NCBI RefSeq assembly: GCF_900607225.1
Contig: NZ_LR027842.1
Coordinates: forward strand, 903,802 to 967,801
Source of the DNA: [Pseudopropionibacterium] massiliense
GTDB lineage: Bacteria; Actinomycetota; Actinomycetes; Propionibacteriales; Propionibacteriaceae
DNA length: 64,000 nucleotides
Direction: 5' to 3'
Shown here: one piece after another, positions 45,267-55,543 of the stretch
Position numbering within the stretch: the stretch's first letter is position 1
How the letters are laid out: each line of letters begins with the position of its first letter
Notes under the pieces: model-generated
Databases searched by the model: none
Seen by the model: only the letters and a program-made list of their open reading frames with translations
Told to the model about the DNA's origin: nothing
Position numbers and translations under genes: made by a program

Positions 45267-45473
45267 TCAGGCCGACAAGGACATGGGTGGCTGGACCTGC
45301 CGGTCGGCGTCCCAGAGGGCGACCTCCGTCACCCCGGCCTCCAGCAGATCGGACCAGTACAACCCGAGCCAGTCCTCGGCCTCCGGCTGGCTGCCGAACT
45401 CGGGCAGCAGGTCCTGCGACCTGAGATCGTCCATGTCGTGGGTGCCCGCGGCCGGGCGCCACTGGTAGCTCAT
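45267..45473 (-). CDS. Small conserved hypothetical, coupled to DUF3043 gene
   Basis: A 68-aa acidic protein (MSYQWRPAAGTHDMDDLRSQ, then DWLGLYWSDLLEAGVTEVAL). Its ATG overlaps the stop of the DUF3043 gene (ATGA), which supports it as a real translated gene despite its size. There is no signal or membrane segment and no recognised family. It probably acts with the DUF3043 protein. Confidence 0.7.
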   Translation of the reverse strand: MSYQWRPAAGTHDMDDLRSQDLLPEFGSQPEAEDWLGLYWSDLLEAGVTEVALWDADRQVQPPMSLSA

Positions 45474-46207
45474 ATCGTCTCCCCACGGTTGATCCGGGGC
45501 GTCGGCCGCCTGAAACGGCGGATCATCAACGACCGGTTGAACATGTACATCAACAATCCCCGAAGACTGGCCCTCGGGACGCGCTGCAGCAGGAGCTTCT
45601 TGAACCCCCGCCACATGAACCACGTGTTGATGAAACTCAGGATGAGCATCACCCACAGCCCGAGCCCGATGGAGACGCTGATCAACGGCCACTGGGCCGT
45701 GGCCATCGTCCCGGCCATGATCAGGATCATCGCGGGGAACATGAACTCGGTGATCGTCCACCGGGTGTCGACGTAGTCGCGGGCCAGGACGCGTTCAGGT
45801 GACGCCTCGACCTTGTCCCACGCGTCGATCCGGGCCCTGGCCTGGGCGTCGCGGTCGGCCTTGCGCTGTTCCTTCGGGCTCAGGTTCGGGTGCAGCCGCT
45901 GCATCCGCGCGGCCTCCGCCTGCTTGCGGGTGAGGGTCGGCTCCGACTTGCGCACCGGTTGGCGGCGGGTCACCCTCACCTTCCCGGACCCGGTCGGGGT
46001 TTTGTCCGGTGTCCCGGCCCCGGGCGTCGTCTCCCGGGTTTTCCGGCCGCTCTCGTCCTGGTTCTTCTTCTCCTCGGGGGCGGTGGCCTTTCCCTTCGGG
46101 ACGGTGGTCCCGGTTTTCCGGTCGGGTTCTGGTACCAACCGGGTCCGTTGGTAGGGTTTGCGTCCCGGTTGATCGGTCTTGCGCTCGTAGGGGCGGAACA
46201 GTGCCAC
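45470..46207 (-). CDS. DUF3043 membrane protein
   Basis: A 245-aa protein. The long basic cytoplasmic N-terminus carries 'LTRKQAEAARMQRLHPNLSP', followed by 'RDYVDTRWTITEFMFPAMI' (the DUF3043 signature). Two transmembrane helices near 155-200 (MFPAMILIMAGTMATAQWPL and ISVSIGLGLWVMLILSF) precede a basic C-terminus. GTG start at 46207. Function is unknown. It is divergent from pspA across 147 bp. Confidence 0.85.
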   Translation of the reverse strand: MALFRPYERKTDQPGRKPYQRTRLVPEPDRKTGTTVPKGKATAPEEKKNQDESGRKTRETTPGAGTPDKTPTGSGKVRVTRRQPVRKSEPTLTRKQAEAARMQRLHPNLSPKEQRKADRDAQARARIDAWDKVEASPERVLARDYVDTRWTITEFMFPAMILIMAGTMATAQWPLISVSIGLGLWVMLILSFINTWFMWRGFKKLLLQRVPRASLRGLLMYMFNRSLMIRRFRRPTPRINRGETI

Positions 46208-46354
46208 GGGATCTGCCTTCGAGTGGATGGGTGAATTCGGTTGGTCATTCTAACGGCCTGTCAACATCAGGGAGCGAATCAGGGTGGTACCGGCCCCACG
46301 CCGGCCCCGGGGACGGTACGGTTGACGGAGTAGATCAGCAGTGGAAGGACCCCA

Positions 46355-47158
46355 ATGGCAGGCATCTTTGAGCGGATCGCCTTGATGTTCAAGAGCAAGG
46401 CTCACAAAACACTAGACAAGTACGAGGACCCGCGCGAGACCTTGGACTACTCCTACGAGCGCCAGCTCGAGCTGCTCCGCAAGGTGCGCCGGGGAGTGGC
46501 GGACGTGGCCACCAGTCGCAAACGCGTCGAGCTCCAGGCCCAGAAGATGAGCTCCGAGATCGACCGTTACACCGTCACCGCGCAGCGTGCCCTTGAATCC
46601 AACCGCGAGGATCTTGCCCGCGAGGCCCTGACCCGCAAGGCCGGCCTCACCACCCAGCTGCAGGACCTCCAGAACCAGCACGCGGCTCTCCAGGCGGAGG
46701 AGGAGAAACTGGTGCGCGCCAGCACCCGGCTCCAGGCGAAGGTGGACGCCTTCCGCACCCGCAAGGAGACGATCAAGGCCACCTATTCGGCTGCCGAGGC
46801 GCAGACCCGGATCAACGAGGCCTTCACCGGCATCTCCGAGGAGATGAGCGACGTGGGCATGGCCATCCAGCGCGCCGAGGACAAGACCCTGCAGCTGCAG
46901 GCCCGCGCCTCCGCCGTCGACGAGCTGCTGGCCTCCGGGGCCCTGGAGGACTCCACGGGTTCGGTCGGGAGCGATCTCGACCGCGAACTCGACGCCCTGG
47001 CATCCGGGTCCTCGGTCGAGAACGAACTCGCCGCCATGAAGGCGCAGCTCAGCGGCGGTTCCGGCACCACGAACCCCCAGATCTCCTCCACACCCACAAC
47101 CAATTTCCCGATGATCGAGAACACCAGGACCACCAACAACAACGGGGGGCAGGCATGA
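46355..47158 (+). CDS. PspA/IM30-family membrane-stress protein
   Basis: A 267-aa ESCRT-III-like protein. The amphipathic N-terminus is MAGIFERIALMFKSKAHKTL, followed by long helices ('YSYERQLELLRKVRRGVADV') with strong heptad character to about residue 200 and a Gly/Ser/Asn/Thr-rich disordered tail. It binds stressed membranes in characterised relatives. GGAAGGACCCC precedes the ATG. It is coupled by 4-bp overlap to the PspAA gene and is separate from the PspC locus 34 kb away. Confidence 0.93.
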   Translation: MAGIFERIALMFKSKAHKTLDKYEDPRETLDYSYERQLELLRKVRRGVADVATSRKRVELQAQKMSSEIDRYTVTAQRALESNREDLAREALTRKAGLTTQLQDLQNQHAALQAEEEKLVRASTRLQAKVDAFRTRKETIKATYSAAEAQTRINEAFTGISEEMSDVGMAIQRAEDKTLQLQARASAVDELLASGALEDSTGSVGSDLDRELDALASGSSVENELAAMKAQLSGGSGTTNPQISSTPTTNFPMIENTRTTNNNGGQA

Positions 47159-47478
47159 TCGTTCGTATCATGGGGCTCGGACAGTGGACCATGGAGCCCG
47201 AGCAGCTGCTCGAACTCAACACGATCGACGAGGCGGTCGAGCAGGCCGTCAAGGCCGGGGACCAGGAGCAGCTCCACGAGGAACTCCAACGGCTCGTCGA
47301 GGCCGTCCGCAGCAACGGCCAGGAGGTGCCCGACGATCTGATCGTCGAATCCGATCTCGTGCTGCCCGACGTGGACGCCACCCTCGAGGAGGTGCGGGAA
47401 CTGCTCGACAGCACCTCCGAGTACTACGGACTCATTCCGGACCCGGAAGCGGGCCTCGAAACCGCCCAGAGCGAGTGA
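47155..47478 (+). CDS. PspA-associated protein PspAA
   Basis: A 107-aa acidic protein. The N-terminal 'MIVRIMGLGQWTMEPEQLLELNTID' is the PspAA signature, and 'VEQAVKAGDQEQLHEELQRL' and 'PSD'-like acidic motifs follow. It is coupled to pspA by ATGA and to the glycerate kinase gene by GTGA. It is probably a PspA regulator or adaptor, by family. Confidence 0.88.
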   Translation: MIVRIMGLGQWTMEPEQLLELNTIDEAVEQAVKAGDQEQLHEELQRLVEAVRSNGQEVPDDLIVESDLVLPDVDATLEEVRELLDSTSEYYGLIPDPEAGLETAQSE

Positions 47479-48326
47479 GGGTCCTGGTCTCCTGCGACCG
47501 AATCGGACGCCTCGGCGCGGCCGGGGCGTCCGATGCCGTTGCGGAGGCTTTCGTGGGGCGGGGCGCGCAGGTTGCCGTCGCACCCGTGAGCGCGGGAGGC
47601 AACGGGTTCGCCGAGGCCGTGGCGCGATTTTCCCCGGACGCGCGGGTGCTGGCCGCCGAGAACCCCCGCCAGGCGTGCGACATGCTGGCGGAGGGCCCCG
47701 ATTACCTGGACGTCACCGCCGTGGCCGCCCCGGGGCTGGAGGAGCTGCTGGCGCTGCCGGTGACCCCCGCACACGAGGGAACCACCGTGGTGGTGCCGCA
47801 CCGCGAGGCGGGACGCACCCTGACGGGGCTGACGGGATCGCTGGCGGAGCGGGGCCGGGAAACCGGGGCCGGCATCGCGGCGACGCTGGCGGAGGATTCC
47901 CGCGCCGCCGCGTGGCTGGGGCGGCTGGGGGTGACCGACCGGGCGCCCGCGGGGGCGCTCTGTGGGCTCGGCGCGTGGGCGCTGGGGTGTGGGGCGCGGG
48001 TGGCCTCGGGAATCGAGGTCTGCGGCCAGGGCCACCGGCTGTCGACGCTGGCCGCCAGGGCTGACCTGGTGGTCACGGGAACGGACGTGCTGGACCTCCA
48101 CCGCCGCGGCGGGGACGTGGTGGCCGAACTGACGCGCCTGGGCGTCGAAGCACTGAGACCCGTCGTCGTGGTGGCGGGCCGGAACTTCGTCTCTCCTCGG
48201 GAACTGCGCCTGGCCGGGATCGAGGAGGCGCACGCCGTGGCTCCCCCCGGGGTGGGTGAAATTGACATCACCCCTGAGCAGCTGGGAACCGTGGCGCGGC
48301 GGGTGGCCGACACCTGGACTTGGTGA
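47475..48326 (+). CDS. Glycerate kinase-family protein, short
   Basis: A 283-aa member of the GlxK-type family (usually about 360-380 aa). The N-terminus 'VRVLVSCDRIGRLGAAGASDAVAEAF' and the C-terminal 'ARADLVVTGTDVLDLHRRG' and 'PVVVVAGRN' fit the family. The reduced length means part of the substrate domain is missing or shortened, so enzymatic activity is uncertain. GTG start 47475 overlaps the PspAA stop. It is followed by erpA, as in mycobacteria (Rv2205c-Rv2204c). Confidence 0.75.
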   Translation: MRVLVSCDRIGRLGAAGASDAVAEAFVGRGAQVAVAPVSAGGNGFAEAVARFSPDARVLAAENPRQACDMLAEGPDYLDVTAVAAPGLEELLALPVTPAHEGTTVVVPHREAGRTLTGLTGSLAERGRETGAGIAATLAEDSRAAAWLGRLGVTDRAPAGALCGLGAWALGCGARVASGIEVCGQGHRLSTLAARADLVVTGTDVLDLHRRGGDVVAELTRLGVEALRPVVVVAGRNFVSPRELRLAGIEEAHAVAPPGVGEIDITPEQLGTVARRVADTWTW

Positions 48327-48341
48327 GGCCGCGAAGAGAAG

Positions 48342-48347
48342 TAGAAT
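48342..48347 (+). promoter_or_regulatory. -10 box of erpA, leaderless type
   Basis: TAGAAT followed by 7 nt and the GTG at 48355. Confidence 0.6.
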
Positions 48348-48354
48348 CGGATCC

Positions 48355-48702
48355 GTGAGTGAAACCCAGACTGTTCCCCAGGGCGTCGTACTGACCGACG
48401 TCGCCGTCTCCAAGGTGCGTTCCCTGCTGGAGGCCGAGGGCCGCACTGACCTGAGCCTGCGCATCGCGGTGCAACCGGGTGGTTGCTCCGGGCTGCGTTA
48501 CCAGTTGTACTTCGACGACCGCGAACTCGACGGAGACATCGCAACCGAGTACGGCGACGTGAAAGTCGTCACGGACAGGATGAGCGCCCCCTACCTCGGT
48601 GGGGCCTCCATCGATTTCGTCGACACAATCGAGAAGCAGGGCTTCACGATCGACAACCCGAACGCCACGGGAGCCTGCGCCTGTGGCGATTCCTTCCACT
48701 GA
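48355..48702 (+). CDS. erpA: Iron-sulfur cluster insertion protein ErpA (A-type carrier)
   Basis: A 115-aa HesB/IscA-type carrier. The three cluster cysteines are in 'QPGGCSGLRYQLYFDD' and 'GACACGDSFH'. The GTG at 48355 (MSETQTVPQGVVLTDVAVSK) is supported by the -10 box directly upstream. The frame to 48256 overlaps the kinase gene and is rejected. It delivers clusters to targets such as LipA, consistent with the lipoylated complex elsewhere in the window. Confidence 0.95.
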   Translation: MSETQTVPQGVVLTDVAVSKVRSLLEAEGRTDLSLRIAVQPGGCSGLRYQLYFDDRELDGDIATEYGDVKVVTDRMSAPYLGGASIDFVDTIEKQGFTIDNPNATGACACGDSFH

Positions 48703-48723
48703 CCCCTCGGAGGCGGGGCCCGG

Positions 48724-50190
<1,467 letters not shown>

Positions 50191-50264
50191 CTACGACTCG
50201 CCCGTCCACGGTCATCACGGGAGGGCTACGATGTTGCGAAGTCACACGTGGCCAAGGAGAGACT

Positions 50265-50663
50265 ATGAGCGACGAGACCCTCAGGGTGCTGCTGTATTCC
50301 AGCGACCGGACGGTGCGGGAGCAGGTGCGGCTGGCCCTCGGAGGAAGAGTGGCCTCCGACCTGCCTCCCATCGAGGTGGAGGAGGTGGCCACCGGGCAGG
50401 CCATGCTGAAACGATTGGACGCCGACCCCGGGTTCGCCCTTCTCATCCTGGACGGTGAGGCCCAGCCCGAGGGCGGCATCGGCCTGGCGCACCAGGTCAA
50501 GGAGGAGTACGACCCAGGCCCGCCGGTGCTGCTGCTGGTGGCCCGCGTGGCCGATGCGTGGCTCGGCACGTGGTCGCGTGCCGAGGCGATCTCCGCCTAC
50601 CCCGTCGACCCGATCCGGCTGCCGACCCAGGTGGCCGAGCTGCTGAGGGAGAAGGTGGCATGA
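50265..50663 (+). CDS. CheY-like receiver-domain protein upstream of trpD
   Basis: 132 aa: 'LRVLLYSSDRTVREQVRLAL', then 'FALLILDGEAQPEGGIGL' (candidate phospho-Asp position), 'GPPVLLLVARVADAW' and 'SAYPVDPIRLPTQVAELL', a full receiver-like fold without an output domain. The acidic pair near the N-terminus is replaced by S-S-D, so phosphorylation is doubtful. ATG 50265 follows AAGGAGAGA. It is coupled to trpD by ATGA. Confidence 0.75.
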   Translation: MSDETLRVLLYSSDRTVREQVRLALGGRVASDLPPIEVEEVATGQAMLKRLDADPGFALLILDGEAQPEGGIGLAHQVKEEYDPGPPVLLLVARVADAWLGTWSRAEAISAYPVDPIRLPTQVAELLREKVA

Positions 50664-51694
50664 CCCACACATGGCCGGACATCCTGACCGGACTGGTCCG
50701 CCGCGAGGGCCTGGAGACCGAGGCCGCGCAGTGGGCACTCAACGAGATCCTCTCGGGCCGCGCCAGCGACGTGCAGCTCGCGGCGCTGCTGGTCGCGTTG
50801 CGAGCCAAGGGGGAGACGGCCGAGGAGATCGAGGGGCTCAGCTCCGCGATGCTCGACAACGCGGTCCCGGTCACCCTCGATCGCGAGGCCGTGGACGTGG
50901 TGGGCACGGGAGGTGATCGGGCCAACACCGTCAACGTCTCCACCATGGCGGCCCTGGTGGCGGCAGCCGCCGGTGCGAAGGTGATCAAGCACGGTTCGCG
51001 TGCGGCATCCTCGCAGGCCGGTACCGCCGACACCCTGGAGGCGCTCGGCGTGAACATCATGCTGGAGCCGACCAGGCAGGCCGCGGTCCTGGAGAAGGTC
51101 GGTATCACATTCCTGTTCGCCCAGCTCCACCATCCCGCGATGAAGCATGTCGCGGGGGTGCGGAAACAGCTGGCCATTCAAACCACCTTCAATTTCCTCG
51201 GGCCTTTGTCCAATCCCGCCCGTCCCCAGGCGATGGCCCTGGGCGTGGCCAACGACGACATCGCTCCCGTCGTGGCGCGGGTGCTGGCGGGACGTGGGGT
51301 ACGGGGGCTGGTTTTCCGTGGTTTCGACGGCCTCGACGAACTGACCACCACATCCGCCTCGGACGTGTGGTTGCTGGCCGACGGGCGGGTGCATCGCACC
51401 ACCCTGGACCCGGCGGAGCTCGGGCTGCCGCCAGCCGCCCCCTCCGACCTGAGGGGAGGCGATGCGCAACACAACGCCCAGGTGGTGCGGGACCTGGTGG
51501 CGGGCAGGACCGGCCCGGTCCGTGACATCGTGGTCCTCAACGCGGCCGCCGCCCTGCTGGCCTACCGCGGGGTGAGCCCCGTGGTGCCGCTCGCGGAGCA
51601 GCTGACGAGGACCCTCGCCGACGCCAACCGAGCCCTAGACGACGGCAGCGCCCAGCGGAAACTCGACACCTGGATCGAGGCGACCAGCGGTTGA
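50660..51694 (+). CDS. trpD: Anthranilate phosphoribosyltransferase
   Basis: Second step of tryptophan synthesis, 344 aa. The PRPP site 'VDVVGTGGDRANTVNVST' and 'KVIKHGSRAASSQAGTADTLEALGV' are conserved. The N-terminal helical domain includes 'LSGRASDVQLAALLVALRAKGET'. The ATG at 50660 overlaps the receiver-like gene. No other trp gene is in the window, so this is an isolated trpD as in many actinobacteria. Confidence 0.95.
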   Translation: MTHTWPDILTGLVRREGLETEAAQWALNEILSGRASDVQLAALLVALRAKGETAEEIEGLSSAMLDNAVPVTLDREAVDVVGTGGDRANTVNVSTMAALVAAAAGAKVIKHGSRAASSQAGTADTLEALGVNIMLEPTRQAAVLEKVGITFLFAQLHHPAMKHVAGVRKQLAIQTTFNFLGPLSNPARPQAMALGVANDDIAPVVARVLAGRGVRGLVFRGFDGLDELTTTSASDVWLLADGRVHRTTLDPAELGLPPAAPSDLRGGDAQHNAQVVRDLVAGRTGPVRDIVVLNAAAALLAYRGVSPVVPLAEQLTRTLADANRALDDGSAQRKLDTWIEATSG

Positions 51695-51698
51695 GGGA

Positions 51699-52286
51699 TC
51701 AGCCGCCGGTCAGCGCGGCCGCCACCACGGGACCCAGCCACAGCGCCGGGCCGTAGGGGAAGGGCTGCGAGGCCCGCCCACGAAGCGCGTGGACGATCGC
51801 CCAGACCGCTCCGATGAGGGTGCCCACCAGCAACGCCGTCGCCCATGACTGGAGGCCCATCGCACCGGCCACCGCTCCCACCAGCAGCCCGAGCCTGACG
51901 TCCCCGAATCCGAAACTACGGGAGAAGCGCCACACCAGCCAGAACATCCCGGCGGCGGCCAGGGCCCCCGACAAGGCCGTGACGAGCACGGCGGGGACGT
52001 GGACGGCAACCACCGCCAGGCCCGCCGCCACCTGGGAGGTGGCGATCCAGTGCAGGCGTTTCGGCAACCACATGGTCCTGAAGTCCACCCACACCAGCGC
52101 CCCTCCCGCGCCGAGATACCCGAACCACAGCGGCAGCTGCACGACAGGCACCCGCCAGAGCAGGAAACTGCACCCGAGAACCATCAACCCCAGCGCGACG
52201 GCATCCCGTGGCCTCGCCAAGGAGCGGTAATCGGGCGGGGGATCGTCCGGGTCGGGCGAAACACGAGGCAGCCGCGGCACCACCAC
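51699..52286 (-). CDS. A24-family prepilin peptidase-like protein
   Basis: 195 aa with about six hydrophobic segments. The two catalytic Asp sites are present: 'WVDFRTMWLPKRLHW' and 'FGFGDVRLGLLVGA' (FGxGD). This indicates a type IV prepilin or Flp-type peptidase, without the N-terminal methylase domain. Pilus genes are absent from the window. The only standard starts are the GTG triplets at 52286-52278. The frame is open upstream, with a hydrophobic run ([12 protein letters not shown]) ending near 52349, but has no ATG, GTG or TTG. Confidence 0.82.
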   Translation of the reverse strand: MVVPRLPRVSPDPDDPPPDYRSLARPRDAVALGLMVLGCSFLLWRVPVVQLPLWFGYLGAGGALVWVDFRTMWLPKRLHWIATSQVAAGLAVVAVHVPAVLVTALSGALAAAGMFWLVWRFSRSFGFGDVRLGLLVGAVAGAMGLQSWATALLVGTLIGAVWAIVHALRGRASQPFPYGPALWLGPVVAAALTGG

Positions 52287-52345
52287 GATGAGGTGGGCCG
52301 CGGCTGCCGATGCGCTGGCACAGGCCAGCAGGAACAGAACCAGGC

Positions 52346-53101
52346 TCAGCGCTGGGCCTTCGTGAACCCGGCCGCCTCGGCGGCCTCCTCCGAGTTGAAC
52401 CAGACCTCGGCGATCGTCAGTTCGTATCCGCGGGTACCGGGAACGTGGTACTTCTTCGAGCGCTCATTTCCCTTGAAGATGTAGCCCTCGGGCGGATTGG
52501 GGCCGACGTAGGAGCCCTCACCGAAGCTCTCCTTCGGGGATGCCGGCGCGGGCGCGGTCTGGGTTGTGGAGGCGGCGGGTTCGTTGAACTTCGCGGCGGT
52601 GGCGAAGGTGTCGTTGTTGTTGACGTAGGCCCGCGAAGGCTCATGCGCGGTCCAGCCGTCATCCTTGGGGGTCAGGAAGTGCCTGACCGCAGCAACGGCA
52701 CCGGCGACGAGGGAACCGATGAACACGAACTTCGCGAACTTCTTGAACTTTCCGCCCTTGCGCTTCTTCTTCACGGGCGCGGGCTTGTGACCGGCGGCCT
52801 TGTGCAGGGCCTGCTGCAGGTTGGGCAGCAACTCGCCGGTGACCTTGTCGTGGGCCGCATCAACGGCCGGGGGAACACGGTCGAGCGCGCCGCGGATGTG
52901 CGGCTCCCAGACGTCGAGGCGTTTCGAGGCGAAATCCGCCGTGCGTTTCCCCGCCTCGCGTGCGAAAGGAGCGGCCTTGCGCTGCGCCTCCGCGAGAATC
53001 GCGGCGGCCCTCTCGATGGCGTCGTCCCAGATGGTGCGGCCAGCTTCCGCGGCGGCGGCGGCAGATTCCGCGGCGGCCTTGGTCAGTCGTGACTTCTTCA
53101 C
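52346..53101 (-). CDS. Sunset-domain membrane protein
   Basis: A 251-aa protein with an Ala/Arg-rich helical N-terminus of about 110 residues. Basic [12 protein letters not shown] is followed by a short hydrophobic helix ([15 protein letters not shown]) and then a flexible linker. A C-terminal module '[20 protein letters not shown]', '[20 protein letters not shown]' and '[10 protein letters not shown]' matches the sunset domain of ArfC-type channel-accessory proteins. The GTG at 53101 follows a perfect GGAGG. Upstream codons to 53389 lack coding character. Function is unknown. Confidence 0.75.
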   Translation of the reverse strand: MKKSRLTKAAAESAAAAAEAGRTIWDDAIERAAAILAEAQRKAAPFAREAGKRTADFASKRLDVWEPHIRGALDRVPPAVDAAHDKVTGELLPNLQQALHKAAGHKPAPVKKKRKGGKFKKFAKFVFIGSLVAGAVAAVRHFLTPKDDGWTAHEPSRAYVNNNDTFATAAKFNEPAASTTQTAPAPASPKESFGEGSYVGPNPPEGYIFKGNERSKKYHVPGTRGYELTIAEVWFNSEEAAEAAGFTKAQR

Positions 53102-53246
53102 TGCATTCCTCCAATGATTGGCTCGTGATCGAGCACATCCAACGCTACCCGGTTCCGGGCGTGGGCGAGGTGAAACCGGGAACAACGCTCCGGTCGGGTG
53201 GCACGACACGTCGGGAAGCTCTCCGACAGCACGTGGTCGTCGCCTG

Positions 53247-53252
53247 TAGGTT
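53247..53252 (+). promoter_or_regulatory. -10 box of the cyclophilin gene, leaderless type
   Basis: TAGGTT followed by 6 nt and the ATG at 53259. Confidence 0.55.
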
Positions 53253-53258
53253 GGATCC

Positions 53259-53768
53259 ATGAGCACTGCTACTCTCCACACCACCAAGGGCGACATCGTC
53301 ATCGAACTCTTCGACGACGAGGCCCCGAACACGGTGGCGAACTTCGTCGGCCTGGCGGGCGGCACCAAGGAATACCGCGACGCCACCACGGGCGAGACCA
53401 GGACCGGGAAGTTCTACGACGGGCTCGGCTTTCACCGCGTCATCGACGGGTTCATGATCCAGGGCGGTTGCCCGCTGGGAACCGGAACCGGTGGTCCCGG
53501 GTACCGTTTCGCCGACGAGTTCCATCCGGACCACTCCTTCAACCGTCCCTACCTGCTGGCCATGGCCAACGCCGGGCCCGGAACCAACGGCTCCCAGTTC
53601 TTCATCACCGTGGCACCCACCCCGCACCTCAACCGTCGCCACACCATCTTCGGCGAGGTCAAGGATCCCGCCAGTCAGGCCGTGGTGGACGCCATCGCCA
53701 CCACTCAGACCGATGGCCGGGACCGTCCCACCACCCCCGTGGTGATCAACTCGGTGACCCTGTCCTGA
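53259..53768 (+). CDS. Peptidyl-prolyl cis-trans isomerase (cyclophilin)
   Basis: A 169-aa cytoplasmic foldase. Active-site elements are '[16 protein letters not shown]' (Arg, Phe), '[19 protein letters not shown]' and '[11 protein letters not shown]'. No signal peptide is present. Its last 64 bp are overlapped on the other strand by the end of the DEDD nuclease gene. Confidence 0.96.
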   Translation: MSTATLHTTKGDIVIELFDDEAPNTVANFVGLAGGTKEYRDATTGETRTGKFYDGLGFHRVIDGFMIQGGCPLGTGTGGPGYRFADEFHPDHSFNRPYLLAMANAGPGTNGSQFFITVAPTPHLNRRHTIFGEVKDPASQAVVDAIATTQTDGRDRPTTPVVINSVTLS

Positions 53769-55399
53769 TCCAGCGCGCAGTGCGCGGGCCAGACCCAGTC
53801 ACCGACGGTGTCCAGGAACCTGACACCGGGCGACTCCAGCCAGTCCGCGATGCGTTCGGCCTCCTCGAAGCTCCCGGCGGGCAGCCCGCCGGGAGCCTTT
53901 CGTACCGTCTCGGACAGTTCCCGGGTGGCCTCGGCGATCTCCGGGACCTGCGCGGTGCGGGCTCGTGCGGCCCCCGCGAGTTTCCCGAAACGGATCACAT
54001 GAACGGCCCACTGGTCGTTCTCCGGGGCGGCCGCCACCAGCTCCGGACAACCCGCCAGGGAACGCACCCGGTGGAAACGTCTGGAGGTCTGGTGGGCGGC
54101 GAGGAGACGATCGGTGAGCTCTCCCGCCTCCTCGAAGCTTTCCTGCGCCACCAGTTCGGCCATCCTGGGGGAGAGCGAGCCCAGCAGTTCCCTCACGTCG
54201 CCCCGCCAAACGTTGCGCAGGCGTTCCACGCCCGTCTCGTATCCCTCCGGTTCCGGAATCGCCCACGATTCGCGCGAGGAGCGGTGGTGCCCGCATTCCG
54301 GTACCCCGAAGGCGTCGCGGAACACCCTGGCCGCGTCCCTGGCCGCGGCCAGGGTGTGAAACGGCCCCCAGAAGAGGCCATCCGAGGGCGGGGTCCTGGT
54401 GGTCACCAATCGCGGAGGGGAACCACCGGTCAGTCTCAACCACCACAGGCGGTGCTGGTTCCTTGAACGCCGGTTGTATCTCGGGCAGTGGGCGGCGATC
54501 ATCCGCAGCTCCCGCACCTGCGCCTCCAGTTCCGTGGCGCACTCGACCCCCCTGACGCCGGTGGCCACCCGCACCATCTCGTGGATCCGGGTGCGCTGCT
54601 CCGCCGCCGAGAAGTACGAGGCGACCCTCCTGCGCAGGTTGCGTGACGTGCCGACGTAGAGCACCTGCGTGTGGGGAGCCCCGTTGGCGTCCCGGCCCTC
54701 GCGCTCGAACCAGTAGATTCCCGGGGCCTCCGGGAGCCGCTTGGCCCAGACCCTCTTGGCCCGGCGATCCGGGGAGACGTGGGAGAGCAGCTCCTGCAGG
54801 TCCTCGACGGTGTCGACGCCGAGCCGCCCGGTTCGCTCCAGGAGGGCGTGCAGCACGTCGACGGTGGCGTGCGCATCACTCAGGGCCCGGTGATCGGGAC
54901 GGATGGCGGCGTGGAAGTGGGAGGCGAGCGTCCCCAGCTTGCAGTTGCGCACCTCACCCTTGGCCAGTACCCGCCGGGCCAGGGCCACGGTGTCCACCAC
55001 GAGGGGGTTGGGCCACCGGATGCCGAGACGGCTGCAGGCGCGCTTGAGAAAACCGATGTCGAACGGGGCGTTGTGGGCCACCAGAACGCATCCATCAGCG
55101 AAACGCAGGAAATCCGGGACCACGTTCGCCAGGGAAGGTGCCGTGGCCACCATGGCGTCCGTGATTCCCGTGAGCACCTGAATCATCGCCGGAATCGGGC
55201 CCGTGGGGTGCACCAGGGTCTGGAACTCGCCGAGCGGTTCGCCGCCACACACCTTGACCGCGCCGATCTCGGTGATCTCGGCGTCGGATCCCGCGCCGGT
55301 GGTCTCCAGGTCCACGACGCAGAACGTGGTGGTGCGCAGGTGGCGTCCCAGATCCTCGAAGCTGGGTTGGAGCGGCTCGGGGGTGCGACTGGAGGTCAT
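53705..55399 (-). CDS. DEDDh exonuclease fused to a GIY-YIG (UvrC-like) nuclease domain
   Basis: A 564-aa protein. The N-terminal proofreading-type exonuclease has D30 and E32 in VVDLETTG, '[20 protein letters not shown]' and '[18 protein letters not shown]' (His, Asp). The GIY-YIG domain at about 215-300 includes '[20 protein letters not shown]' and '[18 protein letters not shown]'. The C-terminal half is helical. It is typical of the actinobacterial DEDD-exonuclease/Cho-like fusion used in DNA repair. ATG 55399. The stop lies within the cyclophilin gene, giving a 64-bp convergent overlap. Confidence 0.88.
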   Translation of the reverse strand: MTSSRTPEPLQPSFEDLGRHLRTTTFCVVDLETTGAGSDAEITEIGAVKVCGGEPLGEFQTLVHPTGPIPAMIQVLTGITDAMVATAPSLANVVPDFLRFADGCVLVAHNAPFDIGFLKRACSRLGIRWPNPLVVDTVALARRVLAKGEVRNCKLGTLASHFHAAIRPDHRALSDAHATVDVLHALLERTGRLGVDTVEDLQELLSHVSPDRRAKRVWAKRLPEAPGIYWFEREGRDANGAPHTQVLYVGTSRNLRRRVASYFSAAEQRTRIHEMVRVATGVRGVECATELEAQVRELRMIAAHCPRYNRRSRNQHRLWWLRLTGGSPPRLVTTRTPPSDGLFWGPFHTLAAARDAARVFRDAFGVPECGHHRSSRESWAIPEPEGYETGVERLRNVWRGDVRELLGSLSPRMAELVAQESFEEAGELTDRLLAAHQTSRRFHRVRSLAGCPELVAAAPENDQWAVHVIRFGKLAGAARARTAQVPEIAEATRELSETVRKAPGGLPAGSFEEAERIADWLESPGVRFLDTVGDWVWPAHCALDQDRVTELITTGVVGRSRPSV

Positions 55400-55478
55400 G
55401 TCAGGGACGTTACCCGGCCAGGGTGACAGGAATGACCTCGGTCGAAGCCGGGTGCGCGTCCTGCATCGTGGGTGAACT

Positions 55479-55507
55479 TTGGGAAAGGCCTGAAGGTCGT
55501 TTAGGAT
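55479..55507 (+). promoter_or_regulatory. Promoter of the NlpC/P60 gene
   Basis: TTGGGA (55479-55484) and TAGGAT (55502-55507) are separated by 17 nt, 36 nt before the GTG. It is the best sigma70-type promoter seen in the window. Confidence 0.6.
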
Positions 55508-55543
55508 TCTCTCAGCCTCGTCCCCGAGCGTCTGGAGTTTCGA

